Notes: a model not told the origin generated them from the sequence alone. A stretch of DNA of 64,000 bases from Rhodobiaceae bacterium (GCA_003330885.1 CP030277.1:806001-870000); one strand, 5' to 3'; numbered from the stretch's first letter, positions 18,254 to 26,658 are shown. Numbers and translations are program-made.

Positions 18254-19234
18254 ATGAAAACACCAAGTGAAACCAGCGTTTCTACTTACACGATTGGGGC
18301 TGAGGGCCAGGCGGTGCTTATGGACGGCTTGCCCAGCAACTACGTTGAAAATGAAGCTGAGTACCAATGGATACGGGTGCAGAATCACCAACCTTTCGAC
18401 GACGCTGAGGTCTTTAGTCAGCTTGGGCTCACACCTATTGTCGTTCAAGGCCTGCTGGCACCTGAAACTCAGCCAAGACTCAGCAAATTGGCGGGGGGGC
18501 TCCTGCTCGTTTTGCGCGGCGTGAATACTCATACGCACGCGGAACCAGATGACATGGTCTCAGTGCGGCTTTGGATTGAGCCAAAGAGAATTATCAGCGT
18601 TCAAGTCCGGCATGTTTTGTCAGTTGACGAAATTTCAGAGTCTTGTGAGTTCGATGATGCGCCGACAACAATCAGCCGGTTTGTTTTTGAATTGATTGAC
18701 CGCATCTCCGCCAAGATTGAGACCATGGTTATGAAGTTGGTGGAACAGCTGGATGAACTTGAGGAAGAAAATCTGTCGGGCGGCGGCGGGGGAGCTGGAC
18801 GTACAACGCTCAGCGAACTAAGACGGCAATTGATTGTGGTGCGTCGCTACGTTGCGCCACAGCGGGCTGCGCTCGAGAGAGTCAGTCAAATCGATGCGGC
18901 CCCACTTAAAGACACGGAGCGGCTTTTGATACGTGAGATATCGGATCAGACAGTGCGCCTCGTGGATGAACTTGATGCCGCCAGAGAACGGGCCACAGTG
19001 ATTAATGATGCATGGGTGGCATCGCGTGCAGAGGAAATGAACCGCAATATGCTCGTTCTTTCAATAGTTGCTGCCGTTTTTCTGCCGCTCGGATTCCTCA
19101 CCGGCCTTTTGGGGGTCAATGTCGGCGGTATTCCTGGCGTCAACTCTCCTTACGCTTTTTGGATCGTATGTGGGGTAAGTGCCGCCTTGGCAACCGGGCT
19201 CTACACTTTTTTCAGATGGCTCAAATGGATGTAG
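18254..19234 (+). CDS. zntB: CorA/ZntB-like divalent cation transporter
   Basis: 326 residues. A long soluble N-terminal domain (about 1-265), including an acidic/glycine stretch EEENLSGGGGGAG, is followed by two C-terminal transmembrane helices. Between the helices lies the signature GVNVGGIPG, whose Gly-x-Asn core replaces the CorA GMN and matches ZntB. ZntB homologues transport Zn2+. The soluble part forms a pentameric funnel. Naming it zinc rather than magnesium transporter rests on the loop sequence only. Confidence 0.88.
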   Translation: MKTPSETSVSTYTIGAEGQAVLMDGLPSNYVENEAEYQWIRVQNHQPFDDAEVFSQLGLTPIVVQGLLAPETQPRLSKLAGGLLLVLRGVNTHTHAEPDDMVSVRLWIEPKRIISVQVRHVLSVDEISESCEFDDAPTTISRFVFELIDRISAKIETMVMKLVEQLDELEEENLSGGGGGAGRTTLSELRRQLIVVRRYVAPQRAALERVSQIDAAPLKDTERLLIREISDQTVRLVDELDAARERATVINDAWVASRAEEMNRNMLVLSIVAAVFLPLGFLTGLLGVNVGGIPGVNSPYAFWIVCGVSAALATGLYTFFRWLKWM

Positions 19235-19242
19235 AGCGGCAT

Positions 19243-19277
19243 GAAAAAAGCCGGACACGAAACATGCGTGCCCGGCT
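19243..19277 (-). terminator. Rho-independent terminator of acyl-CoA synthetase gene
   Basis: AGCCGG/CCGGCT stem extended by CACG/CGTG. On the minus strand it is followed by TTTTTT (19243-19248). It sits just past the stop of the acyl-CoA synthetase (19299), and is also 15 nt after the zntB stop. Confidence 0.85.
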
Positions 19278-19298
19278 GAATTGGAATAGCTGTGTACT

Positions 19299-20843
19299 TC
19301 AGCTGGCTTTGGCTTCTTCGCCCGGGAACTGATCCCGCAATATGCGTTTCAGCGCTTTACCTGTTGGATTCCGGGGAATGGCATCAACAAATTCGACACC
19401 CTTGGGAAGTTTGTATCGGGCGAGCTTGCCGTCACAATGCTTCATGACATCAGCTTCAGTCAGGCTGTCATCTTCGCGAACAACAACGGCAAGGCAGACC
19501 TCACCCCATTGCTGGTTCTGCTGACCGATAACTGCGCAGTCCTGAATTTTGGGATGCGCCAAAAGCACATTTTCGATTTCTGCCGGGTAGATATTTTCCC
19601 CACCGGAAATGATCATGTCTTTAATGCGGTCCTGGATATAGACAAACCCTTCCTCATCCACGGTCGCCAGATCGCCCGTATGAAGCCAGCCATCAACGAT
19701 GGTTTCGGCGGTGGCGTCGGTGCGGTTCCAGTATTCTTTCATGATGTGCTTGCCGGAGACCAGGACTTCACCAACTTCGCCGGCCTTGATGTCATTGCCG
19801 TCGCTATCTACAACCCGAACGTTGGTATGGAAGAATGCCTTGCCGGTTGAACCAGCCTTGGCCATCGCGTCATCTGGAGAGATCAAGCAAGAGGGGCCGC
19901 AGGTTTCGGTCAGGCCATAAACCTGATGAATTTCGATCCCCATGCCAGCATAGGTCTCAATCAGAGTTACCGGAACCGGAGCCGCACCGCTCATCACCCA
20001 GCGGAGCGATGAATAGTTGCTGGTGTCTTTTGCGCCAGAAAGGAGCATGAAGTTCAGCATGGCGGGGACCGCCAGCATAGTAGTGATCTTCTCAGCTTCG
20101 ATATTGGTCCACATGGCGTCGAGATCGAAGCCACGCATGATGACCGATGTACCTCCGCCATGTACGCAGGCGATGAGCGGGCTCAATGCACCGACATGGA
20201 AGAGTGGAAGAACAAGCAAGTACCTGTCCTTCTGCTGCATATCGCTTGTTGCAAGTGATGTGAGAGATCCCCACAGCGTAGAGTTGTGAGTATGCACAGC
20301 GCCTTTGGGAAGGCCTGTTGTGCCGGAAGTGTACATGATGAAGAGCATGTCATCTTCGGTTGCACCAATCGCGGGTCGGCTGTCAGCAGCGGCTTCGTGC
20401 AACGCATCATAGTCTTCCGCGATTGCAGTTCGTTCGCCAACGCTGATCCAGCGGGAGATGTCTGTGGCATCGCCACCACGTCCATGGATATCTTCAACGG
20501 CTTCGGCAAAGTCTGAGCTGAATAGGAGTGTTTTGGCGCCACTGTCTTTCAGGATGAAGCAAAGTTCATCCGGTGTCAGGCGCCAGTTGAGCGGTACGCA
20601 GACGGCACCGATTTTCGCAATCGCGAAAAAGGATTCCATGAACTCCACACCGTTCATCATCAGCAGTGCAACGCGATCACCTGGCTTAACGCCCTGGCCC
20701 GAAAGCATGTTCGCAGTTTTGTTGCACCGGGCATCAAGCTCGGCATAGGTGAAGCGGCGACCGCTCTCGGTCTCAACGCAACCTTCCAGGTTGGGGTTGA
20801 GATGCGCGCGTTTTTCGAGCATCAGCCCAATATTGTGATCCAT
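19299..20843 (-). CDS. Acyl-CoA synthetase (AMP-forming, fatty-acid CoA ligase)
   Basis: 514 residues from the ATG at 20843, which has GGAGG at 5 nt. The adenylate-forming motifs are complete: the P-loop MYTSGTTGLPKGAVH, then YGLTETCGP, GWLHTGDLA, and the C-terminal catalytic Lys region NPTGKALKR. It activates a carboxylic acid, probably a medium- or long-chain fatty acid, with ATP and CoA. It has no fadL or beta-oxidation neighbours, but lies in a block with an SDR, a Crp-type regulator and a fatty-acid hydroxylase. Confidence 0.92.
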   Translation of the reverse strand: MDHNIGLMLEKRAHLNPNLEGCVETESGRRFTYAELDARCNKTANMLSGQGVKPGDRVALLMMNGVEFMESFFAIAKIGAVCVPLNWRLTPDELCFILKDSGAKTLLFSSDFAEAVEDIHGRGGDATDISRWISVGERTAIAEDYDALHEAAADSRPAIGATEDDMLFIMYTSGTTGLPKGAVHTHNSTLWGSLTSLATSDMQQKDRYLLVLPLFHVGALSPLIACVHGGGTSVIMRGFDLDAMWTNIEAEKITTMLAVPAMLNFMLLSGAKDTSNYSSLRWVMSGAAPVPVTLIETYAGMGIEIHQVYGLTETCGPSCLISPDDAMAKAGSTGKAFFHTNVRVVDSDGNDIKAGEVGEVLVSGKHIMKEYWNRTDATAETIVDGWLHTGDLATVDEEGFVYIQDRIKDMIISGGENIYPAEIENVLLAHPKIQDCAVIGQQNQQWGEVCLAVVVREDDSLTEADVMKHCDGKLARYKLPKGVEFVDAIPRNPTGKALKRILRDQFPGEEAKAS

Positions 20844-21008
20844 TATTTCCTCCCTGAGCTCACGCATTTGCATGAGCGATCGAACCGGTTCTTCCGGCGT
20901 TCCTCAATGTTAAATGGGTCTCTTGGACGAGAACCCGGTCCCCCGACCGCTTAAAAATAGTGTGACCTAAACCGTAGCGAAATCAAAGGGTTGATTCATG
21001 TCCCTGTG

Positions 21009-21881
21009 TTAAAGGGCGAGGCGACCGAGCGCGCCGGAGACGGCTCGAACCAGCCAGCGGGGCGAGGCGCGTCCTGCAACGGCGGCGGCCAAATTGACCA
21101 TACCCGGAACGCGGATAACTTCACCCTTCATACAAGCGGCGTAGCCTTCGGCCGCAACGCCGGCGACGTCAGACACCATAAAATCGGGGATTTTTGCCGC
21201 CGTCTCATTGCTCTCTTTTGCGCTCGCGACCATGTCGGTGGCGGTCACGCCAGGACAGAGCGCTGTAGCCGTAATCCCGTGGGGTTTGAGTTCCTCTGAC
21301 AAGGATTCCGTGAGCGACAGGACATAGGCTTTCGTCGCCGCATAAGTTGCAAGCGATGGGATGGGCTGGAATGCAGCGATAGACGCGACATTCAGGATCC
21401 GGCCGTCCTTCCGCTCTACCATGCCGGGCACGAACAGGCTTGTGAGCTCTGTGAGCGTCGTGATGTTTAGGTGGGTCAGTTCCAGATGCCGCTTGGTGGG
21501 GATATCGGCGAAGGCCCCCATTTCCAGCACGCCTGCATTATTGACCAGGGTCTCCACATGAACACCCTTGGAGATGACCGCTTCATACAGTTTTCGGCCC
21601 GCATTGGGTTTGGAGAGGTCCGCGGGGAGAGCGATGGCTGCAATCCCGTGTTCATCCATCAGGTGCGCGGCAATGGCCTCCAATTTGTCTTTTGACCGGG
21701 CAACAAGGATTAGGTTCGAGCCTCCCTTTGCAAACTCACCTGCAAGCGCCTCACCAATACCGCCCGATGCGCCGGTAATCAGCGTGGCTTCTTTCATGGA
21801 GGGGACTGGCTTTTTTTTCGACGGGCTCTTTCGGCTGACGGTTTTCTTTTTCGCACTGGTCTTACGGGTCGCAACAGCCAT
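21009..21881 (-). CDS. SDR-family oxidoreductase with basic N-terminal tail
   Basis: 290 residues from MAVATRK (ATG 21881, preceded by GGAGGAAACC). Residues 1-30 are a Lys/Ser/Pro-rich tail (TSAKKKTVSRKSPSKKKP) not found in the SDR fold. The cofactor motif ITGASGGIGEALA follows, with catalytic Ser in NVASIAAF and Tyr-x3-Lys in YAATKAYVLS. The core resembles 3-oxoacyl or steroid-type SDRs (DltE/YqjQ type). The substrate is unknown. It lies in a lipid-related block. Confidence 0.9.
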   Translation of the reverse strand: MAVATRKTSAKKKTVSRKSPSKKKPVPSMKEATLITGASGGIGEALAGEFAKGGSNLILVARSKDKLEAIAAHLMDEHGIAAIALPADLSKPNAGRKLYEAVISKGVHVETLVNNAGVLEMGAFADIPTKRHLELTHLNITTLTELTSLFVPGMVERKDGRILNVASIAAFQPIPSLATYAATKAYVLSLTESLSEELKPHGITATALCPGVTATDMVASAKESNETAAKIPDFMVSDVAGVAAEGYAACMKGEVIRVPGMVNLAAAVAGRASPRWLVRAVSGALGRLAL

Positions 21882-21955
21882 GGTTTCCTCCATACGTGAC
21901 GCTTTGCGAACAGTTTAGGGGGAGCAGTCCGCCAAAGGAAAGTTATGACTATCTG

Positions 21956-22648
21956 TCAGCTCTCTGCAGCGTTCGGCCTGGACTGACTTTGAACCCACTG
22001 ATCCAGTTTTGCAGAGGACGGTATCTCGATCCGTCCGTAGGCCCGCTCAATCAATCCGATTTTTTCGAGCTGCCGAAGGGCCTTGTTAATCGACGCCCTG
22101 GTTACGCCCAGAATTTCGGAGAGCTCTTCATGAGTGACTTTGATAACCGGGTTTTTGCCGTCGGCCTGGTGCATCATATTGAGGGTCTTGGCGACTTGGG
22201 CGTTCAGCGGCAAGTGTCGTAGGTCATCAACAAATGTAAGTGCGGCATGTAGGCGCTGTGCAAGGAACGCCAGGAAATAGGATCTGATGCCTCGATGTTT
22301 ATCGAGGAGACGGTCAAACCGTGTTTTGCTTATCTTCGCAATCACCGTTGGACCAACAGCGACCGCGTCGAACTCACGCGGAAGTCCGCCGAAAATCGTA
22401 AATTCCCCGAAGAACTGATCAGGTCCCATTACCGCCATCCCGGCATAGCTGCCGTCGATGCCAATTTGCCCCAATCTGACGGCTCCCGATTTGACGATGG
22501 TCAGCGACGGATCCGTGTCTCCCCGTGCCTGTATCAATTGTCCGTCTGAATATTTGAGAGAAACAGCTGCATCGTAGAGCGCCTCCCGCAAAGTGTCGGG
22601 AAGGGTCTCTTGAAGCCCAGGAAGTCCATAATCGAGTCGACCGGACAA
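21956..22648 (-). CDS. Crp/Fnr-family transcriptional regulator
   Basis: 230 residues. The cyclic-nucleotide-binding-like beta-barrel occupies about residues 35-125 (FGEFTIFGGLPREFDAVAV); no Cys cluster for an iron-sulfur sensor is seen, so it is not a classical FNR. The HTH_Crp domain is at about 165-215 (THEELSEILGVTRASINKALRQLEK, quoted in part). The start is a TTG at 22648 directly after GGAGG; the next ATG is far inside the domain. It is divergent from the fatty-acid hydroxylase with an inverted repeat between them. Confidence 0.88.
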   Translation of the reverse strand: MSGRLDYGLPGLQETLPDTLREALYDAAVSLKYSDGQLIQARGDTDPSLTIVKSGAVRLGQIGIDGSYAGMAVMGPDQFFGEFTIFGGLPREFDAVAVGPTVIAKISKTRFDRLLDKHRGIRSYFLAFLAQRLHAALTFVDDLRHLPLNAQVAKTLNMMHQADGKNPVIKVTHEELSEILGVTRASINKALRQLEKIGLIERAYGRIEIPSSAKLDQWVQSQSRPNAAES

Positions 22649-22657
22649 AAAACCTCC

Positions 22658-22679
22658 AAATGTAAAATATTATACATTT
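22658..22679. promoter_or_regulatory. Inverted repeat between crp-like and fatty-acid hydroxylase genes
   Basis: AAATGTA-N8-TACATTT, perfect 7-bp arms in AT-rich DNA, 10 nt upstream of the Crp-like gene and 50 nt upstream of the hydroxylase gene. Size and spacing suit a Crp/Fnr dimer. Binding by the adjacent regulator is inferred. Confidence 0.5.
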
Positions 22680-22728
22680 TAGCGAATTCAGGTCGCCTAT
22701 CAAGGGGCTGCAACCAGAGGAGGTCGGC

Positions 22729-23568
22729 ATGAAACCGGAAATATTGTTGATATTGGCGTTCTACATCGCGTTTGCAGTGGCAGAAGCCATTAGGACAGGA
22801 TTCTTCAAAAAAGAGGGTGAAAAGCCAGACGATGCTAAAGTCGAGATTGTCTCAACGTTTGCGCTCATTGCATTCACACAGCCAATGGTCCTGTTTTCAG
22901 CGACATGGCTGACCAGCACTTTTGCGCCTGGTACAGAGAACATGCTGATCGGCCTTCCGATCATTGCCCAAGTGGCGATCTTGCTCGTTTTTGAAGATAT
23001 GACGCAATACTGGTGGCACAGGGCGTCCCACACGTTCCCGTGGCTCTATAATCTCCACCGGTCACATCACAATTCTGAGTATCTGAGTGTACGCGTCGTG
23101 TACAGGAACAACCTTTTCTACTACGCGATGATGCCGGGCATTTGGTTCGCCGGAGTGCTGATCTATATGGGTCTTGGCTACGTCTACGCCTTCTACCTTG
23201 TCGTCAAAATGTTGGTGATCTTTGGCGCCCACTCAGACGTGCGGTGGGATGGTCCTCTGTATAAAATCAAATGGCTGTCGCCGATTATGTGGATTGTTGA
23301 GCGCACAATCTCCACACCGGCCACCCACTCAGCCCATCATGGTCGCCACAAGGATGACGGCGTTACCAACTACAAAGGAAATTTCGGCAATCTGCTGTTT
23401 TTCTGGGATGTATTGTTCGGGACTGCAAAGATTACACGTCAGGTGCCAAAAGAGTTTGGCGTTGAAAACCTAGAGCCCGTCACGTTGGGTGAACAGCTGG
23501 CCTGGCCAGTTTTCCAGGGCAAAGGGTCCCGGTCTGCTGTCGTGGCCAAATCTGCAGATGTTGCGTGA
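22729..23568 (+). CDS. Fatty-acid hydroxylase / sterol desaturase superfamily membrane protein
   Basis: 279 residues with four to five transmembrane segments and the di-iron histidine motifs of the superfamily: HRASHT (H-x3-H), HRSHHN (H-x2-HH) and later HSAHHGRH. The family hydroxylates or desaturates lipids using O2 and a membrane electron donor. AGAGGAGG precedes the ATG. The downstream gene, 24 nt away, is an Mpo1-like protein, and the two together suggest hydroxylation followed by alpha-oxidation of a fatty acyl chain. An alternative is modification of hopanoids, sterols or alkylglycerol ethers. Confidence 0.87.
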   Translation: MKPEILLILAFYIAFAVAEAIRTGFFKKEGEKPDDAKVEIVSTFALIAFTQPMVLFSATWLTSTFAPGTENMLIGLPIIAQVAILLVFEDMTQYWWHRASHTFPWLYNLHRSHHNSEYLSVRVVYRNNLFYYAMMPGIWFAGVLIYMGLGYVYAFYLVVKMLVIFGAHSDVRWDGPLYKIKWLSPIMWIVERTISTPATHSAHHGRHKDDGVTNYKGNFGNLLFFWDVLFGTAKITRQVPKEFGVENLEPVTLGEQLAWPVFQGKGSRSAVVAKSADVA

Positions 23569-23592
23569 ACTCTAACCAAGAGGAGATGTGTC

Positions 23593-23937
23593 ATGTCAAT
23601 TGAGACAAGTGAAAGTGGCCGTATCGCAACCTATGCGGCGTTCTGGCCCTATTATCTGCAGGAGCATTCAGTTCCCGCGTGTCGCACCATGCACTATATC
23701 GGAACAGCGCTGTCCATTGCAGCACTCGGTATGGGGATCTTTGTTAATGCATGGTGGCTTCTCGCCGCCCCGTTGTCAGGGTACTTCTTCGCCTGGGTTG
23801 CTCACTTCACAATAGAGAAGAACAAGCCAGCGACCTTCACCTATCCACTCTGGTCTCTTGTGAGTGATTATCGCATGTTTTTTGCGTGGATCGCTGGGCG
23901 GTTGGGCGCACACCTCGAGGAGGCGGGAGTTCGCTGA
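23593..23937 (+). CDS. Mpo1-like (DUF962) membrane protein
   Basis: 114 residues with two or three hydrophobic helices (about 37-75). Conserved residues of the DUF962/Mpo1 family are visible: the N-terminal WPYYLQEHS.P.CR..HYIGT pattern and AHFTIEKNKPATF. Yeast Mpo1 is an Fe2+-dependent dioxygenase for alpha-oxidation of 2-hydroxy fatty acids in phytosphingosine breakdown; most bacterial members are untested. AGGAG lies 7 nt before the ATG. It is in an apparent operon with the upstream hydroxylase; the next ATPase gene begins 10 nt after its stop. Confidence 0.82.
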   Translation: MSIETSESGRIATYAAFWPYYLQEHSVPACRTMHYIGTALSIAALGMGIFVNAWWLLAAPLSGYFFAWVAHFTIEKNKPATFTYPLWSLVSDYRMFFAWIAGRLGAHLEEAGVR

Positions 23938-23947
23938 GTGTGCTGAC

Positions 23948-24505
23948 GTGAGCAGACCTATACGCTACGTGTTGTCGGGCTGTTCCGGCGGCGGCAAGTC
24001 CACACTATTGCAAGTGTTGCGGCGGCTAGGGTTCCCAACGTTCGAGGAACCCGGCCGCCGAATTGTTCGTGAGGAACAGGAGATAAGAGGCTCCGCTCTG
24101 CCTTGGGTGGACCCTGAGGCGTTTGCCATCAAAGCGATTGAGAGGTCGGTTGATGCATTCGAGCAAGCAGCCTCTCTGGACGGACCGGTTTTCTACGACC
24201 GGTCTTTCATCGATGCGATTTCCTTTGTCTCCTCCATCAACGGGCGCCTTCGCCCTGAACATCAGCGCCTCATCGACACCAGGCGCTATGCTGACTTTGT
24301 CTTTCTGACGCCGCCCTGGCCAGAGATTTTCCAGAATGACGCAGAGCGGAAAACGAGCTTTGATTCAGCAGTCGAAGAATACGAACGTCTTGAAATGAGT
24401 TTTACAGAGTTTGGGTATGATCCCATTGTCCTACCCAAGGTTTCGGTGGAAGACCGTGCAGCCTTTCTATTGGATTTGATTTTTCGAGGAGATGAGAGGC
24501 CATGA
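23948..24505 (+). CDS. AAA/P-loop ATPase (AAA_28-like NTPase)
   Basis: 185 residues from a GTG at 23948. Walker A is SGCSGGGKST (about residues 8-17). FYDRSFIDAISF carries acidic residues in the position seen in AAA_28 and nucleotide-kinase-like P-loop proteins, and FVFLTPPWPEIFQNDAERKTSFDSA-type C-terminal residues (quoted in part) match that group. The function of the family is unclear; some are predicted kinases. The next gene overlaps by ATGA at 24502, so both are translated together. Confidence 0.82.
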   Translation: MSRPIRYVLSGCSGGGKSTLLQVLRRLGFPTFEEPGRRIVREEQEIRGSALPWVDPEAFAIKAIERSVDAFEQAASLDGPVFYDRSFIDAISFVSSINGRLRPEHQRLIDTRRYADFVFLTPPWPEIFQNDAERKTSFDSAVEEYERLEMSFTEFGYDPIVLPKVSVEDRAAFLLDLIFRGDERP

Positions 24506-24804
24506 TTGTTGCCATTTTCCGGGCACGGGTGAGGTCCGAAAACGCCGATGAGTATTACGCTTTGGCTGACGAGATGGGGGATATTGCCCGCGCCATGCCG
24601 GGCTTCATCTCGTGGAAGGGATATTTCGCTGAGGACGGCGAGCGGGTGTCCGTTCATGAGTGGGAGAGTGCGCAGGCTCTGGAAGCCTGGCGGACTCATC
24701 CAGAACATCTGCGTATTCAGGAGCTCGGGCGCGAGAAGTTCTACGACGAATTTACACTCTATGTGTTGGACGATCCGCGTACCTCCAAATTTGTGAGGAC
24801 CTAA
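24502..24804 (+). CDS. Antibiotic biosynthesis monooxygenase (ABM) domain protein
   Basis: 100 residues, a single ABM-type ferredoxin-like barrel. MIVAIFRARV starts strand 1, then PGFISWKGYFAEDGERVSV and WRTHPEHLRIQELGR match the small family that includes YgiN-like quinol monooxygenases and haem-degrading enzymes. A specific reaction cannot be assigned. It is translationally coupled (ATGA) to the upstream P-loop gene. Confidence 0.82.
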   Translation: MIVAIFRARVRSENADEYYALADEMGDIARAMPGFISWKGYFAEDGERVSVHEWESAQALEAWRTHPEHLRIQELGREKFYDEFTLYVLDDPRTSKFVRT

Positions 24805-24981
24805 TGCGACTTGCTAAGTACGTCCGAGCGACGTAGAAGACGCGGGCAAGGCGCTGCGGGCGCGCCTGGTCCGCCAAAAGCGAAAGCACCCGCCCATCTG
24901 TTGAGCGACCGTCTGATTTCAGCACGTTGCTTTCTTGTGACCCCATGGAGCGGAAGAGGGGCGATAAGGAGAGTGACGCCC

Positions 24982-25581
24982 ATGTCCAAAATTTTTGGGT
25001 CTATGGAGTCAGAAAAACCGCAGGCTCATCCCCCACAGGATCACCCTTTGGGCGAAACAGTCACAGATGTCCTGACATTTCTAAAGTCCAAAGCCCGTAG
25101 ACTGCACAAACAAGTCGAAAAAGGCTCGTCTGTTCATGTTGGGCGCATGCGCGCACTGCCGGGAATGGCATCGTCAACGGACCAGGAACTGATCGGGCAG
25201 GTCAAGCGCCGTCTATGCCTCAACGTCATTGCCATGGAACTTGGCTTTCGCACCTGGGCGGCTTTGGCGCATGCGATGGAAGGTGATGAAGTTGGAGGAG
25301 ATTTCGGCACCATCCTTTGTCCGAAACGGATGATGGTGCACCAGAACATCTGGTTGGCAGACTACAAAGAAGCTGTTGAGATCAAGGCGGAGCATGGCGG
25401 TTATCTGCTCGGTTACCGTCGACAATTCTTCATTGCAGATAGTGATTACCTTCAGGACTTGGGCCTGGATCCGGAGCGAGATGAATGGGAACGGATGGAC
25501 CGAAATTGGGTTGAACCGGGCGACCTGAACGCCCGAGCGCGTCTTTACGCACGGCTCTTCGCGGAGCGGCTCCCGGCTTAA
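24982..25581 (+). CDS. Conserved protein of unknown function
   Basis: 199 residues from the ATG at 24982 (AGGAG 10 nt upstream); the frame is open upstream but that part is low-complexity and unlikely to be translated. Residues about 70-95 (KRRLCLNVIAMELGFRTWAAL, quoted in part) look like a small helical motif seen at the end of some glyoxalase-superfamily and ankyrin-like proteins. The C-terminal half contains GGYLLGYRRQFF and YLQDLGLDPERDEW, which I remember from uncharacterised proteobacterial proteins. There is no signal peptide or membrane segment. A second unknown gene follows 69 nt later. Confidence 0.7.
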   Translation: MSKIFGSMESEKPQAHPPQDHPLGETVTDVLTFLKSKARRLHKQVEKGSSVHVGRMRALPGMASSTDQELIGQVKRRLCLNVIAMELGFRTWAALAHAMEGDEVGGDFGTILCPKRMMVHQNIWLADYKEAVEIKAEHGGYLLGYRRQFFIADSDYLQDLGLDPERDEWERMDRNWVEPGDLNARARLYARLFAERLPA

Positions 25582-25620
25582 TAAAAAAAGAAAAAACTTT
25601 ACTTAATGGGCAAAGAGGTG

Positions 25621-25644
25621 TCTCCTTCTGTAAACAGAAGGAGA
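25621..25644 (+). promoter_or_regulatory. Hairpin occluding the Shine-Dalgarno of the 25651 gene
   Basis: TCTCCTTCTG-TAAA-CAGAAGGAGA forms a perfect 10-bp stem with a 4-nt loop. The right arm contains AAGGAG, the only ribosome site of the gene starting at 25651, so the folded mRNA would block translation. No T-run follows, so it is not an intrinsic terminator. It could be an RNA thermometer-like or riboregulated switch. Confidence 0.6.
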
Positions 25645-25650
25645 TGCGCG

Positions 25651-26658
25651 ATGTCTGATATTCAATTTCAATCCTTTCATGCCGGGTTGGATCCTGAACA
25701 GACGCTCATGGTAGATGGTTATGCGGACGGATATCGGACGATCAGCCACTGGCCAGGACATTCGACGCCTGCGCCGCTCCGCCATGATTTAACAACCGGT
25801 TCCGCTCTGATGCTTGCTGGGATGACCGGAGCTCAGCGGCAGGAATTGTTGGGCGAGTACTCGGTTGTCACGAACAATCATATCGATGCAGACGGGGTGC
25901 TCTCAGCGTTCTGCGTCCTCAATCCAGACCTTGCTCTGGAGCACCAGGACCTGATCCTGCGAACAGCGGCCAACGGTGATCTGGCGATGTGGACGGGTCC
26001 GGATGCGTTGGTCTTGGAGCTCACTCTTATGAAGGAGGTTGAAAGCTTTGAGCCTTTCTATGGAGCGCCGATAACTGCGCAGCACCTGACCAACATGGCA
26101 GAGGCCTATCAGCACTGTTTCAGGCTCTTGCAGGAAAAACTCTTGGAGGACCCGTTTTCCATCCAAAACGGTTGGGCGAAGAGACGCGACCAGGTTGTAG
26201 AGGATATTCGAAAAATTGACGCAGGCGAGGGCGTGCGTGTCACACGCTTTGAGGCGGACGATTTGGTGGTTGTTGAGATTAATAGGGCGATTACTGCCAT
26301 GGGGCTTCGACATGCGGCAGGTGATATGTACCGCGTGCTGCTTGCTTACTCAGACGACGAAGGGATGCGTTATAGGTTTTGTTACCGCGCGGAATCCTGG
26401 TTCGATGTTGTCTCAATTGCACCAAAGTCACGTACACCCCTGGACGGAATTGCGACACGGCTGAATGAGTTGGAGCAAAACAAACAGCACAAGTGGTGGT
26501 CGACACCTATTGATTGGGTTGTGCCTGAGCTGGGGTTTGGTGCGCCAACGGTTAATGATCTGCAGGCCAGTAGCGCTGATCCTGCTCTCCAGAAAGACCC
26601 GCCAAGTTCAATACCGCTAGAAAGGGTCGTTGAGGAACTGCGGCGTGAGCTCAAGTAG
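25651..26658 (+). CDS. Conserved protein of unknown function with HWPG and NNHxDxDG motifs
   Basis: 335 residues. SHWPGHSTP (about residue 32) and VVTNNHIDADGVLSAF (about 73-90) are the clearest conserved-looking motifs. The His-Asp-x-Asp-Gly arrangement resembles DHH-type phosphoesterase metal sites (the D-x-D-G/H pattern), but the other DHH motifs are not evident. I believe proteins with this N-terminus form an uncharacterised family (possibly DUF6687), from memory only. The C-terminal ~130 residues include an unrecognised VLLAYSDDEGMRYRF segment. It is cytosolic by sequence. The start is fixed by AAGGAG, which is buried in a hairpin. Confidence 0.72.
   Translation: MSDIQFQSFHAGLDPEQTLMVDGYADGYRTISHWPGHSTPAPLRHDLTTGSALMLAGMTGAQRQELLGEYSVVTNNHIDADGVLSAFCVLNPDLALEHQDLILRTAANGDLAMWTGPDALVLELTLMKEVESFEPFYGAPITAQHLTNMAEAYQHCFRLLQEKLLEDPFSIQNGWAKRRDQVVEDIRKIDAGEGVRVTRFEADDLVVVEINRAITAMGLRHAAGDMYRVLLAYSDDEGMRYRFCYRAESWFDVVSIAPKSRTPLDGIATRLNELEQNKQHKWWSTPIDWVVPELGFGAPTVNDLQASSADPALQKDPPSSIPLERVVEELRRELK

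Noticed and set aside
24811-24981. N-terminal extension of the 24982 gene
   Set aside because: The open frame is Arg/Ala/Pro-rich and low in pattern, and the ATG at 24982 has its own AGGAG.
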